From contig CBDBVB010000026.1 in NCBI GenBank assembly GCA_965212545.1, positions 1 through 64,000 of the forward strand: a stretch of 64,000 nt of DNA, in the 5' to 3' direction. The DNA is from JABDIP01 sp965212545. GTDB lineage: Bacteria > Pseudomonadota > Alphaproteobacteria > DSM-16000 > Inquilinaceae. Of the stretch, positions 16,496-25,137 are shown one piece after another. Below the pieces are notes generated by a model. The model searched no databases, had not been told where the DNA came from, and saw only the letters and a program-made list of their open reading frames with translations. The stretch's first letter is position 1; each line of letters opens with the position of its first letter. The translations under genes were made by a program, and so were the position numbers.

Positions 16496-18205
16496 CTACG
16501 CGACACCGGCACCGGGCTTCGCCGACGCCAACTGGGTGACCTTGGACAGGATTTCGTCCTTGTCTCCGAACGCCGCCACACGGCCATCGTTCAGCATCAG
16601 GATCTTGTCCACCGCGGCGATCGCGCTTGGCCGATGAGCCATGACGACCACGGTCGCGCCGCGCTCTTTGAGTGCGGCGATGGCCTTGGTGAGCGCCTGA
16701 TCGCCGGCGTGATCGAGGTTCGAATTGGGCTCGTCCAGAACCACCAGGTTCGGTGCGCCGTACACCGCACGCGCCAGTCCGATCCGCTGCCGCTGGCCGC
16801 CGGACAGAAGTCCGCCGTCGTCCCCGATCTCCGTCTCGTAGCCGCCGGGCAATCCGAGCACCATCTCGTGAACCCCGGCCAGCCGCGCCGCCGCGACGAT
16901 ATCCTCGTCGGCGGGGTCGGGATAGAAGCGGGAGATGTTTTCCGCCACGGTGCCACCAAAGAGCTCTACCTCCTGCGGCAGATAGCCGATCTGCGGGCCG
17001 AGCAGGTCACGGTCCCAATGCTGCAGCTCTGCCCCGTCCAAGCGGACCGAACCGGAGCTCGGCGGCCAGATTCCGACAAGCAGGCGCGCCAGGGTCGATT
17101 TGCCTGCCGCGCTGGGTCCGATCACGCCCAGCGCATCGCCCGGCTTGAGATCGAAGGAGATGCCCTTGAGTACCGGGGTTTTGCCCCTTGGCGGCATCGC
17201 GATGACCTTGTCCACCGCCAGCCGTCCGGTGGCTTTCGGAAGCTGCAGCCGCTGCGTGGAAACGGCACTGTCTTTAAGGAGCGCGCCGAGGCGGTGATAG
17301 GCGGTCCGCGCGCCGACGAATTGCCGCCACGACCCGATTGCCTGCTCAACCGGCGCCAGCGCCCGGCCCATCAGGATGGATGCGGCGATCATCACCCCCG
17401 GGGTGATCTCCTGCTGGATCGCCAGCGCCGCCCCGGCGCCGAGGATACCGACTTGCAGGCACATCCGTATCACCTTGGACGTCGCCGTCAAGGCGCCGGC
17501 CCGATCGCTGGCGCGCGCCTGCAGGGCAAGACCGCGGTCGTGCCGCTCCGCCCATCGCCGGCGCAGCCCCTCCATCATGCCCATCGCCTCCAGCGGCTCG
17601 GCATTTCGCAGGCTGGCGTCGGCGAAGGCATAAGCCTTCACCACGTCGGCGCCGGCGGTCTGCAACGGTTTGCGGGTCAGCAATTCGTTCAGCAGCGCCG
17701 TGATGAACAGGAGCACCGCCCCACCCAGGGCGATGAAGCCAAGGATCGGATGGAACAGGTACACCACGACGATATAGAACGGCACCCAGGGCGCATCGAA
17801 GAATGAAAACGGTCCGGGCCCGGTCATGAACTGCCGCACGCTGTCCAGATCCCTGAGCGCCTGTGCCCGCTCGGTACGGAAACCGCGCACCATGCGGTCG
17901 AATACCGCCGAGAACACCCTCGCATTGAGTTGCTGGTCGAGCCGGACGCCGACCCGCACCAGAACCCGTGAGCGCACCATTTCGAGCAGACCCATGGTGA
18001 GCAGCAGGCCGCCGGCAAGTATGGTGATCGCCACCAGAGTGGCCTCACTGCGACTGGAGAGCACCCGGTCGTAGATCTGTAGCATGTACAGCGGCGCTGT
18101 CAGCATCAGCATATTGATGAAGAAGCTGAACACGCCGGTCATCGTCAGCGCGCCTCTGCACGCCGCGAAGGCCTTTCCCAGCTCCGACCGCCCGTCTTTG
18201 CCCAT
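16496..18205 (-). CDS. Type I secretion ABC transporter, ATPase/permease (PrtD family)
   Basis: About 569 residues: six transmembrane segments in the N-terminal half (FSFFINMLMLTAPLYMLQIYDRVLSSRS is the family hallmark region), then a nucleotide-binding domain. Walker A is GPSAAGKST, the signature is LSGGQRQRIGLARA, and Walker B is LVVLDEPNSNLD. It drives export of RTX proteins through a HlyD adaptor and a TolC-type pore. I used the ATG at 18205; a GTG at 18217 preceded by AGGA is equally possible, while the first in-frame ATG at 18376 adds an atypical charged stretch. It is tail-to-tail with the adaptor gene, 17 bases apart. Confidence 0.92.
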   Translation of the reverse strand: MGKDGRSELGKAFAACRGALTMTGVFSFFINMLMLTAPLYMLQIYDRVLSSRSEATLVAITILAGGLLLTMGLLEMVRSRVLVRVGVRLDQQLNARVFSAVFDRMVRGFRTERAQALRDLDSVRQFMTGPGPFSFFDAPWVPFYIVVVYLFHPILGFIALGGAVLLFITALLNELLTRKPLQTAGADVVKAYAFADASLRNAEPLEAMGMMEGLRRRWAERHDRGLALQARASDRAGALTATSKVIRMCLQVGILGAGAALAIQQEITPGVMIAASILMGRALAPVEQAIGSWRQFVGARTAYHRLGALLKDSAVSTQRLQLPKATGRLAVDKVIAMPPRGKTPVLKGISFDLKPGDALGVIGPSAAGKSTLARLLVGIWPPSSGSVRLDGAELQHWDRDLLGPQIGYLPQEVELFGGTVAENISRFYPDPADEDIVAAARLAGVHEMVLGLPGGYETEIGDDGGLLSGGQRQRIGLARAVYGAPNLVVLDEPNSNLDHAGDQALTKAIAALKERGATVVVMAHRPSAIAAVDKILMLNDGRVAAFGDKDEILSKVTQLASAKPGAGVA

Positions 18206-18446
18206 CGTTTGGTTCACCCAGTCATCCTGACCTGCACGGTCGTCGCGCTGCCGACCGATTTTGACAGGTTGCCGGCGCCGATTCCAGTCGCCATTCGGTT
18301 GATCCGTCGACGTGTACGCGATGCTCGAATCGAGCACTTCGCACTCCGTAGTCTCCGATCGTCCAGGGTCCATCATATATCGCCGATAAGGCGAAGAGAA
18401 AATGATCCTCTAAGACCGCCTCCGGGGCGCTCAGGCTCCGGCTAAA
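18206..18446. other. Upstream region of the type I ATPase gene
   Basis: It carries the presumed minus-strand promoter and leader of the type I ATPase gene. Weak similarity to the toxin gene may extend upstream from 18447 to roughly 18375 (an ATCG-C-GATAAGGC-like string), but it is too eroded to claim. Nothing else recognised. Confidence 0.4.
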
Positions 18447-18537
18447 CGACTGGAAGGAGACGGCCAACAACCGGGGGCAGTCGGACGAAGCGATATCGGC
18501 AAGGCGTGCTGGAAACTACCAGCTTCCCTCTGTCCAA
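18447..18537 (+). pseudogene. Decayed 3' end of a ribosome-inactivating-protein gene
   Basis: The bases align nearly gaplessly with the last 91 bases of the toxin gene (9811-9901), roughly three quarters identical by eye. CGACTGGAAGGAGACGG is exact, and then a one-base insertion shifts the frame. Read with that correction it gives DWKETANN, then KRYRQGVLE, against DWKETVNN and KGYQQGALE in the intact protein. The tryptophan that follows NN is changed to arginine, the stop is lost, and the catalytic two thirds are absent. The similarity continues into the 3' end of the neighbouring dehydrogenase. Confidence 0.85.
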
Positions 18538-18553
18538 GAGATCGACAGAGCCG

Positions 18554-19435
18554 CTATCCGAGCCCGGCCGCCCGCTCGATCACTTTCGTTACCGCCTGGT
18601 TGTCCTCGTCCGGAAAGCTGGCGATGCCGGCCTGGAAGAGCTCCAGGGCGGCGGCGGTGGTGAACATCGGCACGCCGTGCTCGCGCGCCATTGCCATGGT
18701 GATCCCGAGATCCTTGTACATGGTCCAGATGCCGCTGCCCGTATCGGTGAACCTGCGTTCGGCGACCGCGGCCATGTTGCCGCGCATCAGATTGGAGCCG
18801 GCGCTGCTGGTGGTGAACACGCTGACCAGCGTGTCCGCCGGAATGCCGGCCTTCGCGCCCAGGACCATGGCCTCGAAGATGCTGGCCATGGTGGCGCCCA
18901 TTACCGCCTGCAGCGCACCCTTGACGGTCTGGCCCGTGCCGATCTCCTCGCCGACATGGTGGATGTTCTCACCGACCGCCCGCAGCACATCCATATGCGC
19001 CTCCATCACCGCCGGGGGCGCCGCCGCCATCATGGTGAGCGTGCCGGCCTCCGCACCCGCGCGGCCACCGCTGACCGGCGTATCGATCACCGAAATGCCG
19101 CGCTCGCCGAGGGCGGCGGCGATCTCGATCACCTCGGCCGGCTTGATGGTGGCGGAGACGATGACCGTGCCGCCGGCCGACATGCCGGCCGCCACACCGT
19201 CGTCGGCCAGCGTCGCCGCCTTTGCCTGATCACCGTTCAGCACCATCACGAAGACGGCTTCGGCCCGTTCGCCGACCGCCCTCGCCGATGGCAATCCGGA
19301 CCCGCCCGCGCCGTCCAGCAGGTCGCGACGCTCCGACCGGGGGTCGAAGCCGCAAGTGGCGAACCCCGCGGCGATCAGGTTCTTCGCGATCGCCAAACCC
19401 ATATCGCCGAGGCCAATGACACCGACCGTTTTCAT
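18554..19435 (-). CDS. NAD(P)-dependent beta-hydroxyacid dehydrogenase
   Basis: 293 residues. The cofactor motif GLGDMG is at residues 8-13, the substrate motif IDTPVSGGRAGAEAGTL in the middle, and the catalytic lysine lies in GTGQTVKGALQAV. It belongs to the 3-hydroxyisobutyrate/tartronate-semialdehyde reductase family. GGGAGACGTC precedes the ATG. It is divergent from the TIM-barrel isomerase gene at 19522, a pairing common in sugar-acid pathways (isomerase plus tartronate-semialdehyde reductase), so a role in hydroxypyruvate or related metabolism is plausible but inferred. Its 3' end also survives as a fragment beside the toxin gene. Confidence 0.88.
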   Translation of the reverse strand: MKTVGVIGLGDMGLAIAKNLIAAGFATCGFDPRSERRDLLDGAGGSGLPSARAVGERAEAVFVMVLNGDQAKAATLADDGVAAGMSAGGTVIVSATIKPAEVIEIAAALGERGISVIDTPVSGGRAGAEAGTLTMMAAAPPAVMEAHMDVLRAVGENIHHVGEEIGTGQTVKGALQAVMGATMASIFEAMVLGAKAGIPADTLVSVFTTSSAGSNLMRGNMAAVAERRFTDTGSGIWTMYKDLGITMAMAREHGVPMFTTAAALELFQAGIASFPDEDNQAVTKVIERAAGLG

Positions 19436-19521
19436 GACGTCTCCCTTTGCTTTTGCAGGCCGGCATGCTTCGCTTGCGGGACCGTGCCGTGAGGGACGCA
19501 CAATACGCAAAGGAGGGCCGG

Positions 19522-20388
19522 ATGGCGAAGCTCGGCGTCATCACCGACGGCATCAGCCGCGATTTCGCACATGCATTGGCCGTCATGCAGGAATTCGGCC
19601 TCGACCATGCCGAACTGCAATTCCTCTGGGACAAGGAGGTCGGTGATCTGAGCGATGCCGAGATCGGCCGTGCCCAGGACCTCGTCGCCCAGCACGGCAT
19701 GACCGTGTCCTGCATCTCGCGGCATGTACTCGCGGGGCTGCCGGTCAATGAGACCGAGCCCGGCGACCCGGTGCACACGGCCCATATGGAAGGGCTGAGG
19801 CGCTGTATCGAAACGGCCAAGGCGTTCGACTGCTCACTCGTGCGGATCATGAGCTGCCGCAAGGAGATGATCCTGTTCGGCTCCGGTGGTGCCGAAGTCT
19901 GGAACCTGGCCAAAGGCGCCTGGGAAAAGGCGTTGCGGCTGATCGAGCCGGCCGTCCGGATGGCCGAGGACGAAGGCGTCACGCTGGTGGTGGAGACAGG
20001 CAATGGCACCATGGTGACCTCCTGCGTGCTGGGCCGGACGTTGATCGACGCCCTGGGCAGCCGGCATCTGAAAGTGCTGTGGGACCCGGCCAACAGCCTC
20101 TACTGCAATGAACGCCCCTTCCCTGACGCCTTTGAGGCGCTTGGCGGCGGCTATCTCGGCCATATCCATCTGAAGGACACGACGGTCGACATTCCCCGCG
20201 CGACCATCGCCCAGGTCGAGCTCGGCACTGGCGGCATGGCGCCATATCTGGATGACCTCGCGGCTGCCCTGAAGGCCGACGGCTATGACGGCGCGATCTC
20301 CTTCGAAAGCGTCTACCGTCCGGAAGGCGGCACGTTCGAGGACGGTTTCCGCGCCTCGATCGGACGATTCAAGGCACTGTTCGCGTAA
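19522..20388 (+). CDS. Sugar phosphate isomerase/epimerase (xylose-isomerase-like TIM barrel)
   Basis: 288 residues of the AP-endonuclease-2-like TIM-barrel fold. Metal-binding candidates are Glu in LVVETGNG, Asp in LWDPANS, His in GHIHLKDT and Glu in ISFESVY, in the usual order for hydroxypyruvate isomerase, IolE and similar enzymes. AAGGAGGGCCGG lies directly before the ATG at 19522, so the 25-codon upstream extension is rejected. It is divergent from the dehydrogenase gene. The reaction is probably isomerisation or epimerisation of a small sugar acid; the substrate cannot be specified. Confidence 0.85.
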   Translation: MAKLGVITDGISRDFAHALAVMQEFGLDHAELQFLWDKEVGDLSDAEIGRAQDLVAQHGMTVSCISRHVLAGLPVNETEPGDPVHTAHMEGLRRCIETAKAFDCSLVRIMSCRKEMILFGSGGAEVWNLAKGAWEKALRLIEPAVRMAEDEGVTLVVETGNGTMVTSCVLGRTLIDALGSRHLKVLWDPANSLYCNERPFPDAFEALGGGYLGHIHLKDTTVDIPRATIAQVELGTGGMAPYLDDLAAALKADGYDGAISFESVYRPEGGTFEDGFRASIGRFKALFA

Positions 20389-20711
20389 GGGGCATCTTTG
20401 TCACCTGCCGAAGCCAGCTGGCGGCGGCGACACGGTGCGCTGGAGCTCCGATCACCGATACCACTCGACCCGCCAAGCCTCGGGCAGCGCAAAAGCAACA
20501 CGAAATCCAATTGACCTCAATGAATAGTTGCCGAATCTTAAGCAAGATAGCATTAATGCTTTATCTTATGTTAACCATTTAATAAAAGTCGTTCTTAACT
20601 TCTATCCTCCATTATTCCAAGCGAGTTGGGCGTGGCCTATATGCCACGAATATTGAATTTCTTGTTTGAGTCAGCCGGAGAAGTTATCCGGCAAGGGGAT
20701 TTTGACTGGAT
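20389..20711. other. AT-rich intergenic region upstream of the large RTX gene
   Basis: The stretch 20520-20640 is far richer in A+T than anything around it (runs such as TTATCTTATGTTAACC and ATTTAATAAAAG). It contains the palindrome AGCATTAATGCT (20549-20560), flanked by near-symmetric AAGATA and TTATCTT. This is probably the promoter/operator region of the RTX gene and a possible target of nucleoid-associated silencers. No ribosome site close to consensus is seen before the ATG at 20712. Confidence 0.5.
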
Positions 20712-23700
20712 ATGGCTTCTGCAAAACATACATCGAGGCGGCTGGATGACGACCCGGCGCGGCTGGAATTGAATGCGGCCCGACCAAAGCGCGTCGAGGA
20801 CGAGGTCGCCGGCGAAGACGGACGCCACCATCGCACCGAAGAGGGTGATGGCAGCCTGGCGAATATCCAGTTCGGCAGCCAGATCATCGACGACGACCGA
20901 ACGGTGTCGCCACGGGGTGCCGAGTCCGGCAGCCTGGATAACGCGCCGGTCTCCACCGACATCCAGGATAGCCAAACGCCCGACGAGGCTCCCCCCGCCG
21001 ATGCCATAACCGAGCGTGATGGCGGCGACCGGACGCTGGCAGCTGCCAACGAAGCGGATGCAATCGCGCTCCGACAAGGCGGCGCGTTGCGCCCAATCGG
21101 ATCGGACGAAGCGCCGGACGCGAACCCGGGTGCCAGCGTTGCTGAGGACGTCCCCTCCATTGCCGAACCTGTCGGCGCCGCGGCAAAGGCGACGGACGCC
21201 CAGTCGGACGTCCCCCCCGAGCCCGAGGCGGAAGAGAGCACTCCCCCTCGCGAGGCCGTCACGCTGACCGGAACTCCGGGTCGCGACACCCTGAATGCCA
21301 ATGGCTCCGATCAGGCCCACGACATATACGGCCGCGACGGCAATGACCGGCTGATTGGCGGTACGGCGGACGATCACCTCTACGGCGAGGGCGGCCGCGA
21401 CCGGCTGTACGGCAACGATGGCAACGACAAGCTGGATGGCGGAGCCGGCAATGACCGGCTCTATGGCGGTGACGGCGATGACAGCCTCACCGGCGGCTCT
21501 GGCAATGACCTACTGTACGGACATGTCGGCGCCGACCAGCTTTCGGGCGGTGACGGCAATGACAGGATGTTCATCGACGCGGACGACACGTTGGTCGATG
21601 GCGGCGCCGGCAACGACCGCGTGGACGTTCAGGGCAGTGCCGGCGTATCCCTCGACCTGACCGCCGCCAGCGTCGAGACCGCTGTTGGCAATTCCGGTGA
21701 CGACAGCTTCGATGCCAGCGGCATGAATGCCGCGACGCGGCAATATGGTCGCGACGGCGACGACACTCTGATCGGCGGCGAGCGGAATGACCGGCTCTCC
21801 GGCGACGGCGGCAACGACACCCTGTCCGGCGGCGCCGGAAACGACCGGCTTCTCGGTGGAACGGGCGATGACACGGTCGACGGCGGGACCGGCAACGACC
21901 GGCTATACGGTCAGGCGGGATCCGATGACCTCTCCGGAGGAGCCGGCAACGATCGCCTGTATGGCGGTTCCGGCGACGATACCCTGACCGGCGGCGACGG
22001 CAACGATCTGCTCTACGGACAGGCCGGCAGCGATTCCCTGTCCGGCGGCGCGGGCAACGACCGGATGTTCATCGACGCCAATGACACTGTCGATGGCGGT
22101 GCCGGTCGGGATCGCGTGGACGTCCTGGGCAGCGACGGAGTCACCCTGGACCTGAACGATTCCAGCATCGAGACCGCGGTCGGCAATTCCGGCGACGACA
22201 GTTTCGATGCCAGCGGCATGAATGCCGCAACGCGGCAATATGGTCGCGGCGGCGACGACACCCTGACCGGCGGCGAGCGCGCCGACCGTCTCTCCGGCGA
22301 TGGCGGCAACGACACCGTGTCAGGCGGGGCCGGAAACGACCGCGTGTATGGCGGAGCCGGTAACGACACATTGTCCGGCGATGCCGGGAATGACCGGGTC
22401 TATGGCGGCGCCGGCGACGACACCGTTTCCGGTGGTGACGGCAACGACCTGCTCTATGGCCAGGCGGGTGCCGATACGCTGGTCGGTGGCGCCGGCAACG
22501 ACCGGATGTTCATCGATGCCCAGGACACCGTCGATGGCGGTGCAGGCAACGATCGCGTCGACGTCCAGGGAAGCGGCGGCGTGACCCTCGACATGAACGA
22601 CGCCAGCATCGAGACCGCGGTCGGCAATTCCGGCAATGACAGTTTTGACGCCAGCGGCATGAATGCCGCAACGCGGCAATATGGTCGCGGCGGCGACGAC
22701 ACCCTGACCGGCGGCGAGCGCGCCGACCGTCTCTCCGGCGATGGCGGCAACGACATCGTGTCCGGCGGGGCCGGAAACGACCGCGTGTATGGCGGAGCCG
22801 GCAACGACACATTGTCCGGCGATGCCGGGAATGACCGGGTCTATGGCGGCGCCGGCGACGACACCGTTTCCGGCGGTGACGGCAACGACCTGCTCTATGG
22901 CCAAGCGGGTGCCGATACGCTGGTCGGTGGCGCCGGCAACGACCGGATGTTCATCGATGCCCAGGACACCGTCGATGGCGGTGCTGGCAACGATCGCGTC
23001 GACGTCCAGGGCGGCGACGGCGTGACCCTCGACATGAACGCCGCCAGCGTGGAAACCGCCGTCGGCAATACCGGCGACGACAGTTTCGATGCCAGCGGAA
23101 TGGCGGCGGCGACACGGCAATATGGCCGCGGCGGCGACGACAATCTGACCGGTGGCGACGGTAACGACCGTCTGTACGGCGGTGATGGAGACGACAGCCT
23201 GGTGGGCGGTGCGGGCAACGATCGCCTCAATGGCGGCTCCGGAAACGACACCATGTCCGGTGGCGACGGAAACGACCGGATCGATGCCGGCGCCGGAAAC
23301 GACACCTTGTCGGGCGGAGACGGCAATGACCGACTGAACGGCGGTGCCGGAGACGATACCCTCACCGGCGGCGCCGGGAGCGATCGGATGTACGGCGGCG
23401 CCGGGAATGACACGCTTTCGGGCGGCGAGGGCAACGACCGCGCCTGGGGCGGGGACGGCGACGATACCTACACCTTCGATTTGAATGACGATAACGGTAG
23501 CGACACCTTCGACGGTGGCGCCGGCTGGACCGACAACATTCACCTGGAAGGCGTGAACGGAGACTTCACCGAGGGTGACTGGACACTCACCTTGGATACG
23601 GGCTCCGTGATCGAAAGCCAGGATTCGAACAGCATCGACCTGTCGGACGACGCGTCGGGCACGATCACGTTGTCGGACGGCGACACGATCAATTTCGACA

Positions 23701-23723
23701 ATCTGGACACCATCACCTGGTAG
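20712..23723 (+). CDS. Large RTX protein with tandem long repeats
   Basis: 1003 residues, very acidic, without a signal peptide. Residues 1-185 are a disordered Asp/Glu/Ala-rich head. Residues about 190-920 are dozens of RTX nonapeptides (GGAGNDRLYGG type), interrupted by a non-RTX insert (MFIDA-DTVDGG to SFDASGMNAATRQYG). Four copies of a long unit begin at 21565, 22063, 22504 and 22945, the last three spaced exactly 441 bases (147 residues). The tail (about 925-1003) ends DGDTINFDNLDTITW, a plausible type I secretion signal. Calcium-dependent folding outside the cell is expected; there is no catalytic domain, so a structural, matrix or S-layer-like role is most likely. Confidence 0.9.
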   Translation: MASAKHTSRRLDDDPARLELNAARPKRVEDEVAGEDGRHHRTEEGDGSLANIQFGSQIIDDDRTVSPRGAESGSLDNAPVSTDIQDSQTPDEAPPADAITERDGGDRTLAAANEADAIALRQGGALRPIGSDEAPDANPGASVAEDVPSIAEPVGAAAKATDAQSDVPPEPEAEESTPPREAVTLTGTPGRDTLNANGSDQAHDIYGRDGNDRLIGGTADDHLYGEGGRDRLYGNDGNDKLDGGAGNDRLYGGDGDDSLTGGSGNDLLYGHVGADQLSGGDGNDRMFIDADDTLVDGGAGNDRVDVQGSAGVSLDLTAASVETAVGNSGDDSFDASGMNAATRQYGRDGDDTLIGGERNDRLSGDGGNDTLSGGAGNDRLLGGTGDDTVDGGTGNDRLYGQAGSDDLSGGAGNDRLYGGSGDDTLTGGDGNDLLYGQAGSDSLSGGAGNDRMFIDANDTVDGGAGRDRVDVLGSDGVTLDLNDSSIETAVGNSGDDSFDASGMNAATRQYGRGGDDTLTGGERADRLSGDGGNDTVSGGAGNDRVYGGAGNDTLSGDAGNDRVYGGAGDDTVSGGDGNDLLYGQAGADTLVGGAGNDRMFIDAQDTVDGGAGNDRVDVQGSGGVTLDMNDASIETAVGNSGNDSFDASGMNAATRQYGRGGDDTLTGGERADRLSGDGGNDIVSGGAGNDRVYGGAGNDTLSGDAGNDRVYGGAGDDTVSGGDGNDLLYGQAGADTLVGGAGNDRMFIDAQDTVDGGAGNDRVDVQGGDGVTLDMNAASVETAVGNTGDDSFDASGMAAATRQYGRGGDDNLTGGDGNDRLYGGDGDDSLVGGAGNDRLNGGSGNDTMSGGDGNDRIDAGAGNDTLSGGDGNDRLNGGAGDDTLTGGAGSDRMYGGAGNDTLSGGEGNDRAWGGDGDDTYTFDLNDDNGSDTFDGGAGWTDNIHLEGVNGDFTEGDWTLTLDTGSVIESQDSNSIDLSDDASGTITLSDGDTINFDNLDTITW

Positions 23724-24065
23724 GCATTCCGGTCGTGTGTCCATAAGCTGACACGACCTGAACACGGACGCCGTCCGGCCCTTTTTCGCCGGAAAGGGTC
23801 AGCCGAAGGCTTTGACGCGCAAGGGCGGATCGTGAGTTCCATCGTCGCGACCGTCAGCCGTTCCCGACGCGTCGAACAACCATATTGTCCTTGGATATCG
23901 CTCGCGCATCCGCAGCACCCGCCCCTTCCCTGAAGCCTGCACACCGCGGCAGACGAAATAAGCCGTCGCCGAGATCTCCACAACGCGGACCGCGCGCCGG
24001 GTACATTGCGCTACACTCACGCTTGAAATCCGGTCAAGACGGCGAGGTGTGGGGAGGGCCGACGC
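23724..24065. other. 342-base intergenic region
   Basis: It holds the terminator-like structures just after the RTX stop (23731-23786) and the leader of the dioxygenase gene. GGGAGGGCCGACGC directly before 24066 is that gene's ribosome site. Nothing else recognised. Confidence 0.5.
23731..23786 (+). terminator. Possible terminator after the large RTX gene
   Basis: A stem GGTCGTGT (23731-23738) pairs with ACACGACC (23751-23758), followed by a small GGAC/GTCC stem and a run of five T (23782-23786). The T-run is short and separated from the strong stem, so the call is tentative. Confidence 0.45.
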
Positions 24066-24974
24066 ATGCTGAGCGCGCAGCAAATCGCATTCTATCGCGA
24101 AAACGGGTACCTGGTCCTGGAGAGCCAGATTCCAGCAGATCAACTCGCGCCGGCGCAGGCGACCCTGCAACGGCTGGTCGCGAACGCCGTGGGCCTGGAG
24201 GAAAGCGACGACATATATGACCTCGAGGACAGCCACCGGCCGGACGCGCCGCGGGTCCGGCGTATCAAGCTGCCGCATCAGGTCGATCCCGCGTTCGACG
24301 CGCTGATGCGCAGCGAGGCGATCCTGGGGCCGGTGCGCGACGTCGTCGGTCCGGCGCTCAGGCTGCACACCAGCAAGCTGAACCTGAAATCGGCCGGCTA
24401 CGGCGCCGCTGTGGAATGGCATCAAGACTGGGCCTTCTACCCGCACACCAATGACGACATCCTGGCCGTCGGCGTGATGCTGAACGATGTCGGGCCGGAG
24501 AACGGGCCGCTGCTGGTGCTGCCCGGCAGCCATCGTGGGCCGGTCCTCGACCACCATGCGCATGGCCGCTTCTGCGGCGCCATCGACATCGCATCCAGCG
24601 GGTTGGATCTCGACGACGCCGTGGCGCTGACCGGGCCCGCCGGATCGATCTCGCTGCACCATGTGCGCACGGTGCACGGCTCCGACCTCAACCGGTCGGA
24701 TCAGGACCGCGCCCTGCTGCTCTACGAGATAACCTCCGCCGATGCCTGGCCGATCCAGGGGTCGATGAGCCGGTTCGTCGATCTGGACAGTTATGATGCG
24801 AAGCTGTTGTGCGGCAATGCGACAATATGCCCGCGCATGGCCGACGTGCCGGTCCGCCTACCCCTGCCCGGCCCCGAAAAGGGCGGCTCGATCTACGAGA
24901 ACCAGAAGGGTGCCGCCGCGCGCCGGTTCGGCTTGGTGGAGGATGCAACAATGCGCGGCGCACAGGGCACGTGA
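24066..24974 (+). CDS. Phytanoyl-CoA dioxygenase (PhyH)-family protein
   Basis: 302 residues of the Fe(II)/2-oxoglutarate oxygenase fold. The HxD iron-binding pair is His119/Asp121 (VEWHQDW), the distal histidine is probably His204 (TVHGS), and Arg215 is placed to hold 2-oxoglutarate. The N terminus (QQIAFYRENGYLVLE) is the usual PhyH opening. It hydroxylates a small molecule in the cytoplasm; the substrate is unknown. GGGAGGG lies seven bases before the ATG. It is followed on the same strand by a TRAP importer after 163 bases, so it may process the imported acid, but this is inferred from position only. Confidence 0.87.
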   Translation: MLSAQQIAFYRENGYLVLESQIPADQLAPAQATLQRLVANAVGLEESDDIYDLEDSHRPDAPRVRRIKLPHQVDPAFDALMRSEAILGPVRDVVGPALRLHTSKLNLKSAGYGAAVEWHQDWAFYPHTNDDILAVGVMLNDVGPENGPLLVLPGSHRGPVLDHHAHGRFCGAIDIASSGLDLDDAVALTGPAGSISLHHVRTVHGSDLNRSDQDRALLLYEITSADAWPIQGSMSRFVDLDSYDAKLLCGNATICPRMADVPVRLPLPGPEKGGSIYENQKGAAARRFGLVEDATMRGAQGT

Positions 24975-25137
24975 GAGACAAGTGTGCGTTGAATCGACAG
25001 CGTTTTGCAGCAGGGCGCTGGACGCATCCGACGACACGGGCCACAATCGGCAAATTGTCACACCATTAGACCGAGGCCGAGGCGCCCAGAGAAGCGCCAA
25101 CAGCGCCGCAAACATCCGTCAAGGGAGGACGACCGAA

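Noticed and set aside
21565..23140. A regularly spaced repeat array that could suggest a CRISPR
   Set aside because: The unit is coding, in frame, and encodes RTX motifs; there are no short palindromic repeats with unique spacers and no cas genes.
22320..23765. A 481-codon antisense frame and several shifted frames in the RTX gene
   Set aside because: They mirror the nonapeptide repeat and have no meaning of their own.
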